From NCBI GenBank assembly GCA_964344435.1, contig CAYFNH010000074.1:1-11954 (forward strand): a DNA stretch of 11,954 nucleotides, in the 5' to 3' direction. Both the position numbers and the translations under genes were made by a program. How positions within the stretch are numbered: position 1 is the first letter of the stretch; each line of letters starts with the position of its first letter. Positions 1-5,545 of the stretch are shown here, piece by piece. The notes under the pieces are model-generated. The model did not search any database, was not told the origin of the DNA, and was given only the letters and a program-made list of their open reading frames with translations. The stretch is from Thiopontia sp964344435 (GTDB lineage: Bacteria > Pseudomonadota > Gammaproteobacteria > GCF-002020875).

Positions 1-462
1 ATCTATTTTCTCATATTCAAGGAATATCATGAGGACTTGTTCAGGTTTTCCCTAGCCAGCGCTCCGGCGGTGAAACGCTATCTGAGCAGTCAGGCGGAGC
101 ATGCAAGAACCGGCATGATCGAGTTGTTCGAGGTCTTTTGTAGTGCCTACCAGCAGTACGACAAGGTGCGTCTGATTGGTGTCAGTGGTCAGGAGCTGTT
201 TCGTGTCAACAAGTCGGGTGGGGCGTGCAGGCTGGCCCCTCAATCATCGTTACAGAACAAGGCGCATCGCTATTATGTCAAGGAAGCATTGAAGCACTCT
301 GCCGGCGAGCTTTACATCTCTCCGCTGGATCTCAATATGGAACATGGTGAGATTGAGACGCCCTGGAAACCAATCATCCGTTTTGCGATACCGGTGACAG
401 GCCATCAGGGGAAGATCAAGGCCATCGTCGTGCTTAAGGAATCTCTGAATAAGTCTGAGTAA
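1..462 (+). pseudogene. Cache-type extracytoplasmic sensor domain, 5' end outside the window, 3' end cut by a MITE
   Basis: The frame is open from base 1, so the true start lies upstream; 153 codons are visible. The protein carries the pattern of the Cache sensor found at the front of many diguanylate cyclases, histidine kinases and chemoreceptors: a YDKVRLIGVSGQELFRVN strand, then the RYYVKEAL helix, then ISPLDLNMEHGEIE and IRFAIPV. In the family this domain detects a small ligand outside the membrane and is followed by a second membrane helix and a cytoplasmic output domain. Here the protein stops directly after the last strand (AIVVL, to base 435). The following codons (KESLNKSE and TAA, 436-462) lie almost wholly inside the left inverted repeat of the element at 438-622, so the native C-terminus is missing. 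No continuation of the gene is visible beyond the element. The domain call is firm; the pseudogene call is an inference, since a secreted sensor-only protein is possible. Confidence 0.7.
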
Positions 463-482
463 TTTGAATCGCGCCTGTAGCG
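438..482. repeat. Left terminal inverted repeat of the MITE-like element
   Basis: Pairs with 578-622. The outer 18 bases match the right arm at 15 positions, the middle is diverged, and the inner 11 bases (472-482) match exactly. It supplies the stop codon of the upstream sensor gene (TAA, 460-462). Confidence 0.72.
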
Positions 483-506
483 TTCAAGATCAAGGCGGAG
501 ATCGCA

Positions 507-526
507 GCCAATAGCAGGCTATTAGC
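507..526. repeat. Internal near-palindrome of the MITE-like element
   Basis: Arms of nine bases around a two-base centre pair with one mismatch (core AATAGC-AG-GCTATT). With the terminal repeats it gives the element nested two-fold symmetry, so a transcript could fold into a long hairpin. No function is shown by the sequence. Confidence 0.45.
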
Positions 527-577
527 AAGATCTTCATTCGCCCCGAACAGCCGAAGGTTGGTAACGAAGATATTGGG

Positions 578-622
578 CGCTACAGGCGTTAGGCATTTGC
601 TCATGACTTGTTCAGGGGTTCC
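578..622. repeat. Right terminal inverted repeat of the MITE-like element
   Basis: Reverse complement of 438-482 with mismatches. CGCTACAGGCG at 578-588 is the exact complement of the inner left arm. The outer tip, ACTTGTTCAGGGGTTCC, ends at 622. Part of this tip (12 bases, 605-616) recurs in the same direction at 34-45 inside the sensor gene. Confidence 0.72.
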
Positions 623-737
623 ATAATAAAGGCAGTTCAATTACACACTTATATTATAAGTAAGATTATAGTAAAAATTCTATTACAAACAAGGTTTTTT
701 GCACAAGACCATGCTCCACACAAATGACGGACATCGA
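623..737. other. AT-rich intergenic stretch upstream of the nitrate operon
   Basis: No credible coding region. It is strongly AT-rich between about 640 and 690 and holds a near-palindrome CTTATATTATAAG at 648-660. A weak second NtrC-like half-site pair may lie at 700-715 (TGCACA-N4-CATGCT), but its spacing is one base shorter than usual. No terminator hairpin is seen for the truncated gene on the left. Confidence 0.4.
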
Positions 738-754
738 TGCACCAAAACAATGCA
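738..754. promoter_or_regulatory. Putative NtrC (NRI) enhancer site
   Basis: The 17-mer TGCACCAAAACAATGCA reads TGCATTGTTTTGGTGCA on the other strand. This fits the enterobacterial NtrC site TGCACY-N5-RGTGCA well: one half-site is perfect (GGTGCA), the other keeps TGCA. The symmetry extends outward to an 8-bp exact inverted repeat, TCGATGCA (734-741) and TGCATCGA (751-758). It lies about 125-140 bp upstream of the predicted transcription start, the usual distance for a sigma-54 enhancer. Confidence 0.68.
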
Positions 755-821
755 TCGAATGCCTCATTATGCCCCACACTACAACATCAAGACCGTACAC
801 CATCCACATATAAAACATATA

Positions 822-834
822 TATCAACAAGATA
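822..834 (+). promoter_or_regulatory. Possible IHF site between enhancer and promoter
   Basis: TATCAACAAGATA agrees with the IHF core WATCAR-N4-TTR except for one base in the last triplet. Its place between the NtrC-like site and the sigma-54 promoter is where a DNA bend would help looping. The motif is degenerate and the region AT-rich, so chance is a real alternative. Confidence 0.3.
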
Positions 835-850
835 TCACATAAACATCACA

Positions 851-867
851 TTGGCATACTCACTGCA
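851..867 (+). promoter_or_regulatory. Sigma-54 (RpoN) promoter of the nitrate assimilation operon
   Basis: TTGGCATACTCACTGCA matches the -24/-12 consensus TTGGCAC-N5-TTGCA with the diagnostic GG (853-854) and GC (865-866) exactly ten bases apart. Transcription should start near 877-880, giving a leader of about 35 nt before the permease start at 913. With the NtrC-like site upstream, this predicts induction under nitrogen limitation. Confidence 0.8.
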
Positions 868-875
868 ATAGCCCG

Positions 876-900
876 TTCGAGACCAACCACACCTCTCGAA
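876..900 (+). promoter_or_regulatory. Leader stem-loop at the predicted mRNA 5' end
   Basis: TTCGAGA (876-882) and TCTCGAA (894-900) are exact complements around an 11-nt loop. The stem falls at or just after the predicted start and ends two bases before the Shine-Dalgarno sequence AGGAG (903-907). It might protect the 5' end or affect initiation. There is no U-tract, so it is not a terminator of the kind NasR acts on in the Klebsiella nas leader. Confidence 0.4.
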
Positions 901-912
901 ACAGGAGCTGCC

Positions 913-1932
913 ATGAGCACACACCCCATCGATATCCAGGCACGTAAAAATCAACTTGCCAGCAATATCTTCCACTTTTTCTCCCCCACCCACCTGAAGC
1001 AGATGGGAATAGAGATGATGCTGCCGATGGTCGCCATCGCCATCTTTCTCGGTTTCTGGTCGGCAACGGCCGAGAATATCAATACCTCGCTGGGTACCTT
1101 TCCTGGGCCAACACAGGTATGGGAGCAGAGTGTCGTGCTCTACCAGGAGCACACTGCGGCGCGCACCAAGGAGGCGGCCTTCTATCAGCGGATGGAGAAA
1201 CGAATCGACAAGGCAATTGCAGCAGGCAAACCGGAAGAGAAGATCGAGAAGATGCGCAACCGCCAGTACACCGGCAAGGAGACCTTCTTCGACCAGATTC
1301 TCACCAGTCTGATCACGGTAATGACCGGCTTTGTAATCGCATCCGCCATTGCCATCCCCATCGGCATCATCACCGGGATGAATGCCAACCTCTACAAGGC
1401 GATCAACCCCATTGTGCAGATCTTCAAGCCGGTATCTCCGCTGGCCTGGCTACCGTTGGTGACGATGGTGGTCTCGGCACTCTATGTATCGCAGGATCCG
1501 ATGTTTTCAAAATCCTTTGTCACTTCGGCCATTACGGTAACCCTGTGTTGTCTCTGGCCCACCCTGATCAACACCTCGGTTGGGGTGGCCAGTGTTGATA
1601 ACGATCTGCTCAATGTCAGCAGGGTGCTGCGCCTGAGCTGGTTCAAGCAGACCACCAAGGTGATCCTCCCCGCCTCGATTCCGATGATGTTCACCGGCCT
1701 GCGCCTCTCACTGGGGATCAGCTGGATGGTGCTGATTGCGGCCGAGATGCTGGCACAGAACCCGGGACTGGGGAAATTTGTCTGGGATGAGTTTCAGAAT
1801 GGTAGTTCCAACTCCCTGAGTCGGATCATGGTGGCGGTCATCGTCATCGGCTTTATCGGCTACCTCCTCGACCGCTCCATGTTGCAACTGCAACAGTGGG
1901 CCTCCTGGGACAAGCATGCACAGCTGCGCTAA
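913..1932 (+). CDS. nrtB: Nitrate ABC transporter permease, NrtB type
   Basis: 339 aa. This is the membrane subunit of a nitrate/nitrite importer of the NrtB/SsuC/TauC class. Hydrophobic segments lie at about residues 33-52, 130-155, 175-192, 202-222, 257-280 and 304-319. The EAA-type loop that docks the ATPase falls at about 228-257, ending KVILPASIP. Between the first and second helices (about 75-125) is a charged, helical insert (FYQRMEKRIDKAI, PEEKIEKMRNR) that shorter relatives such as SsuC lack. The ATG is preceded by AGGAG five bases upstream. It is the first gene of the operon; the ATPase follows after 15 nt and nitrite and nitrate reductase genes come next, which supports nitrate as substrate rather than sulfonate or bicarbonate. 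A nrtA-type binding protein is absent upstream. Confidence 0.9.
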   Translation: MSTHPIDIQARKNQLASNIFHFFSPTHLKQMGIEMMLPMVAIAIFLGFWSATAENINTSLGTFPGPTQVWEQSVVLYQEHTAARTKEAAFYQRMEKRIDKAIAAGKPEEKIEKMRNRQYTGKETFFDQILTSLITVMTGFVIASAIAIPIGIITGMNANLYKAINPIVQIFKPVSPLAWLPLVTMVVSALYVSQDPMFSKSFVTSAITVTLCCLWPTLINTSVGVASVDNDLLNVSRVLRLSWFKQTTKVILPASIPMMFTGLRLSLGISWMVLIAAEMLAQNPGLGKFVWDEFQNGSSNSLSRIMVAVIVIGFIGYLLDRSMLQLQQWASWDKHAQLR

Positions 1933-1947
1933 TCAAAGGAACTGATC

Positions 1948-2772
1948 ATGAAGTATTTGGAAATAGACCACATAGGCATTACCTTCCCCACCGACCGTGG
2001 GCCACTGGAGGTACTGAAAGACGTCACTCTCAACGTTCAACAGGGCGAATTCATCTCCCTGATTGGCCACTCCGGCTGCGGCAAGTCCACCGTACTCAAT
2101 ATTGTGGCCGGGCTACTCAAGGCCACACAGGGCGGCATCGTACTGGAGAGCAAGGAGGTGACCGCTCCCGGCCCCGATCGGGCTGTGGTCTTTCAACAGC
2201 ACTCATTGATGCCATGGCTGAGTGTTTATGACAATGTTCGGTTGGCGGTTGATCAGGTCTTCGGCAAGCGCAAAAGCAAGCAGGAACGCCATGAGTGGAC
2301 CCTGCACCACCTGGAGATGGTGCACATGTCACATGCACTGGAGCGCAAGCCGGCGGAGATCTCCGGTGGGATGAAGCAGCGGGTCGGCATCGCCCGGGCA
2401 CTCTGCATGGAGCCAAAGGTGCTGCTGATGGATGAACCTTTCGGCGCGCTCGATGCCCTGACCCGCACCCACATGCAGGATTCGTTGATGGAGATTCAGG
2501 CCGATCTCAACAACACCGTCATCATGATTACCCATGATGTGGATGAGGCGGTACTGCTCTCCGACCGCATTGTGATGATGAGCAACGGCCCCGCGGCCAC
2601 CATCGGCAACATCCTCGATGTGAATCTGGAACGCCCGCGTAACCGGCTTGCGCTGGCGGAGGATCCGAACTTCAACCACTACCGAGCCGAGGTAGTCAAG
2701 TTTCTCCATGAACGACACCTTGAGCCCCAACAGAAAAGCACCAAACCAGAATTGAAGCTAGATGCAGGATAA
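1948..2772 (+). CDS. nrtD: Nitrate ABC transporter ATP-binding protein, NrtC/NrtD type
   Basis: 274 aa, a single ABC ATPase domain that powers the permease encoded just upstream. Visible motifs: Walker A GHSGCGKST (40-48), Q-loop VVFQQHSLMPW (80-90), signature ISGGMKQR (138-145), Walker B VLLMDEP (158-164), D-loop GALD (166-169) and H-loop His196 in MITHDVDEA. It lacks the C-terminal binding-protein-like domain of cyanobacterial NrtC, so NrtD is the closer name. The tail after about residue 230 (LERPRNRLAL...) is typical of the nitrate/sulfonate/taurine ATPases. AAAGGA lies just before the ATG. The stop is 7 nt ahead of the preferred nirB start, and the alternative nirB ATG at 2762 would overlap this gene. 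Confidence 0.9.
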   Translation: MKYLEIDHIGITFPTDRGPLEVLKDVTLNVQQGEFISLIGHSGCGKSTVLNIVAGLLKATQGGIVLESKEVTAPGPDRAVVFQQHSLMPWLSVYDNVRLAVDQVFGKRKSKQERHEWTLHHLEMVHMSHALERKPAEISGGMKQRVGIARALCMEPKVLLMDEPFGALDALTRTHMQDSLMEIQADLNNTVIMITHDVDEAVLLSDRIVMMSNGPAATIGNILDVNLERPRNRLALAEDPNFNHYRAEVVKFLHERHLEPQQKSTKPELKLDAG

Positions 2773-2779
2773 TTTTATT

Positions 2780-5221
2780 ATGTTAAATAAAGAGAGACTG
2801 GTGGTGGTCGGCAATGGCATGGCCGGGATTCGCACACTGGAAGAGCTGTTGAAACTGGACACGGATCGCTACCACGTCACCGTGTTTGGTGACGAGCCAC
2901 ACCCCAACTACAACCGTATCATGCTCTCCCCGGTACTGGCTGGAGAGAAGCCATTCGAGGAGATTATCCTCAACACGCCTGAATGGTATGCCGAGCATGG
3001 CATTACCTTGCACAGCGGGGCAGCGGTTACCGAGATTGATCGCGTTAACCGGACTGTGATTGCCGCAGACGGCACCACTGCTGTATATGACCGCCTGCTG
3101 CTGGCAACAGGCTCTTCCCCTTTCATCCTTCCGGTACCGGGTCATGATCTCGAGGGGGTGGTTGGATTCCGCACCATCGCCGATGTCGATGCGATGCTCG
3201 CTGCCGCTGGCCAGCACCGTCATGCCGTGGTAATCGGCGGTGGACTGCTGGGGCTGGAAGCAGCCAATGGTCTGCTCAACCGCAGCATGGAGGTAACCAT
3301 CATTCACCTCTCCGATACCCTGATGAATCGCCAGCTGGACGAGGTGGCCGCAAGAATGTTACAGGCCGAGCTGGAGTCACGAGGGCTGAAGGTGATCACC
3401 ACGGCCGAGACCGAGTCACTTCAGGGCAATGACCGGGTTGAGAGGGTACTCCTGAAGGATGGACGTGAGATTCCTGCCGACCTGGTGGTGATGGCCGTCG
3501 GAATTATCCCGAATATCCAATTGGCACAAAGCGCTGGTCTCCACTGCGAGCGCGGTATTGTGGTCAACGATACCCTGCAGACCTTTGATCCCGCCATCTA
3601 CGCCGTTGGCGAGTGTGTACAGCACCGCAGCACCTGCTACGGACTGGTTGCCCCACTGTTCGAACAGGGCAAGGTGTGCGCCAACCATCTCGCTCAACTC
3701 GGTTACAGCCGCTATGAGGGGACCACCACCGCCACCCGGCTCAAGGTGACTGGCATTGAGCTGTTCTCTGCCGGCAACTTTGAGGGGGATGAACAGACCG
3801 AATCCATTGTGCTCAAGGATGCCTCACAGGGGGTTTACAAGAAGCTGGTGATCCGCGATGACCGCATCGAGGGGGCGGTACTCTATGGGGATACCATCGA
3901 CGGCGCCTGGTACTACGAGCTGATGCGTGAACAGGCCGACATCAGCAGCCACCGCGAGCAGTTGATGTTTGGTCGTACCCACCTTTCTGATGCCGGTCAT
4001 GGTGGGGTCGACAACAGTCTGGAGATGGCCGATGACGCCCAAGTGTGCGATTGCAATGGTGTCTGCAAGCGGGATATCGTCGATGCGATTCAATCAAAAG
4101 GGCTGTTCACGCTGGATGAGGTGAAGCAGCATACCAAGGCAGGTGCCTCCTGTGGGGGCTGCACCGGACTGGTGGAGCAGATCCTCTCCGCAACGGTTGG
4201 AGGCGAATACACCTCGCCTGACAAGAAGCCACTCTGTAGCTGCACCGATCACTCGCATGATGAGGTGAGACGTGCCATTCGTGAACAACATTTGAGTTCG
4301 GTTCCGGAGGTGATGGAGAGACTCAACTGGCACACTCCGGATGGCTGCCCCAGCTGCCGCCCTGCCCTCAACTACTACTGCCTCTCCAGCTGGCCACAGC
4401 AGGCAACCGACGAGCCCAGCGCCCGTTTCGTCAATGAGCGTCTCCACGCCAACATCCAGAAGGATCGCAGTTATACCGTGGTTCCCCGTATCTGGGGCGG
4501 TGTCACCACTCCGGATGAGCTGCGCGCGATCGCCGATGCCGCCGACAAGTACCAGGTACCGATGGTGAAGATTACCGGAGGACAACGTATCGATCTGGTT
4601 GGAGTACAACAACAACAGCTGCCGCAGATCTGGTCCGACCTCAATGCGGCCGGGTTGGTCTCCGGCCATGCGTATAGCAAGGCGCTACGTACGGTAAAGA
4701 CCTGCATCGGCTCGCAATTCTGTCGTTTCGGTACCCAGGACTCCATCCAGATGGGGATTGATCTGGAAAAGATGAGTTGGGCCTCCTGGACCCCGCACAA
4801 GTTCAAGATGGCGGTCTCGGGCTGCCCCCGCAACTGTGCCGAAGCGACCATCAAGGATTTCGGTGTGGTCGGTATTGATGGCGCCTGGGAGCTGCACATT
4901 GGCGGCAATGGTGGCCTCAAGGTTCGGGTGACCGATCTGCTCTGCCGGGTTGAGAGTGCCGCAGAGGTGATGGAGTATGCCGCCGCATTCCTGCAGCTTT
5001 ACCGTGAGGAGGCGCGCTATCTGGAACGTACTGCGCCGTGGGTAGAACGGGTTGGCCTGCCCTATGTGAAATCACAAATTGTAGAAGATGCGACACAGCG
5101 CAAGGCACTGCAGCAACGTTTCCTGCATTCACAGGAGCTTGCCCAGCAGGACCCGTGGGCAGAGAGGCAATCTGCAGCTCATCGCGTTGAGTTTGTCCCC
5201 ATGAAAACCATCACCCCGTAG
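2780..5221 (+). CDS. nirB: Assimilatory nitrite reductase [NAD(P)H], large subunit NirB
   Basis: 813 aa from the chosen start. With NirD it reduces nitrite to ammonium by six electrons from NAD(P)H in the cytoplasm. Domain order: FAD site GNGMAG (11-16); NAD(P)H site GGGLLG (153-158); first BFD-type [2Fe-2S] domain with Cys423, 425, 458 and 461; second with Cys486, 488, 523 and 526; then the sulfite/nitrite reductase half-domains, with siroheme-[4Fe-4S] ligands Cys642-x5-Cys648 (CIGSQFC) and Cys682-x3-Cys686 (CPRNC). All expected ligands are present and the length is normal. An ATG at 2762 in frame would give 819 aa. I prefer 2780 because AGGA (2766-2769) is well placed for it and the protein then begins MLNKERLVVVGNG, like known NirB proteins. 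Confidence 0.95.
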   Translation: MLNKERLVVVGNGMAGIRTLEELLKLDTDRYHVTVFGDEPHPNYNRIMLSPVLAGEKPFEEIILNTPEWYAEHGITLHSGAAVTEIDRVNRTVIAADGTTAVYDRLLLATGSSPFILPVPGHDLEGVVGFRTIADVDAMLAAAGQHRHAVVIGGGLLGLEAANGLLNRSMEVTIIHLSDTLMNRQLDEVAARMLQAELESRGLKVITTAETESLQGNDRVERVLLKDGREIPADLVVMAVGIIPNIQLAQSAGLHCERGIVVNDTLQTFDPAIYAVGECVQHRSTCYGLVAPLFEQGKVCANHLAQLGYSRYEGTTTATRLKVTGIELFSAGNFEGDEQTESIVLKDASQGVYKKLVIRDDRIEGAVLYGDTIDGAWYYELMREQADISSHREQLMFGRTHLSDAGHGGVDNSLEMADDAQVCDCNGVCKRDIVDAIQSKGLFTLDEVKQHTKAGASCGGCTGLVEQILSATVGGEYTSPDKKPLCSCTDHSHDEVRRAIREQHLSSVPEVMERLNWHTPDGCPSCRPALNYYCLSSWPQQATDEPSARFVNERLHANIQKDRSYTVVPRIWGGVTTPDELRAIADAADKYQVPMVKITGGQRIDLVGVQQQQLPQIWSDLNAAGLVSGHAYSKALRTVKTCIGSQFCRFGTQDSIQMGIDLEKMSWASWTPHKFKMAVSGCPRNCAEATIKDFGVVGIDGAWELHIGGNGGLKVRVTDLLCRVESAAEVMEYAAAFLQLYREEARYLERTAPWVERVGLPYVKSQIVEDATQRKALQQRFLHSQELAQQDPWAERQSAAHRVEFVPMKTITP

Positions 5222-5232
5222 AGGAGAGCATC

Positions 5233-5541
5233 ATGTCGAACTGGATTGAAATCGGACCACTGGAGAGCACACCTGTGCGTAGCGCCCGTGTGGTCAACAC
5301 CCCGAATGGGGATATTGCCATCTTCCGTAGCGGAGACGACCAGCTGTTCGCACTGGAGGACCGCTGCCCTCATCGCGGTGGGCCACTGTCACAGGGGATC
5401 ATTCACGGCCACAAGGTAGCCTGTCCACTCCATAACTGGCAGATCGACCTGGAGAGTGGTGAGGCAATCGCCCCCGACCAGGGGTGTGCCGGACGCCATG
5501 AGGTGAAGATCGAGAATGGCCTGATCTACCTGGCGCTGTAG
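5233..5541 (+). CDS. nirD: Nitrite reductase small subunit NirD, Rieske-type
   Basis: 102 aa. Small partner of NirB with a Rieske fold. Both ligand pairs are intact: Cys45-x-His47 in CPHRGGPL and Cys64-x2-His67 in CPLHNW. It should therefore carry a [2Fe-2S] cluster, unlike some enterobacterial NirD proteins that have lost the ligands. GAGGAGA (5221-5227) lies just before the ATG, 11 nt after the nirB stop, and nasA starts 4 nt after this gene. The tight spacing indicates translational coupling. Confidence 0.93.
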   Translation: MSNWIEIGPLESTPVRSARVVNTPNGDIAIFRSGDDQLFALEDRCPHRGGPLSQGIIHGHKVACPLHNWQIDLESGEAIAPDQGCAGRHEVKIENGLIYLAL

Positions 5542-5545
5542 ACCG

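Larger units (their letters stand above)
438..622. mobile_element. MITE-like element, 185 bp, with about 45-bp terminal inverted repeats
   Basis: The two ends are inverted copies of each other. Read inward, the left end begins GGAATCTCTGAATAAGTC and the right end, on the other strand, GGAACCCCTGAACAAGTC (15 of 18 identical). Each arm closes with an identical 11-mer, CGCCTGTAGCG. Ungapped, about 30 of 45 positions agree. A TAA triplet sits just outside the left end (435-437) and at 624-626 on the right, which would fit a 3-bp target duplication if the element ends at 623. There is no transposase, so it would need a helper in trans. The outer GGAACC-CTCTGAA style resembles IS5-family ends, recalled from general knowledge and not checked. 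The minus frame is open across the whole element, starting at 640, but I do not call it a gene. Confidence 0.72.

Noticed and set aside
700..715. Second NtrC site upstream of the operon (TGCACA-N4-CATGCT)
   Set aside because: The spacing is one base short and the right half is poor. It is noted in the intergenic entry but not called.
1119..1598. Plus-strand frame of 159 codons inside nrtB
   Set aside because: An out-of-frame reading of the permease gene with low-complexity His-rich composition. The nrtB frame is clearly the coding one.
2762..2779. Upstream ATG for nirB overlapping the ATPase gene
   Set aside because: It lacks a good ribosome-binding site, while the ATG at 2780 has AGGA at the right distance and gives the usual NirB N-terminus.
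4094..4669. Minus-strand open frame of 191 codons inside nirB
   Set aside because: Antisense shadow of the BFD and ferredoxin-like part of NirB, with no domain pattern and no operon context.
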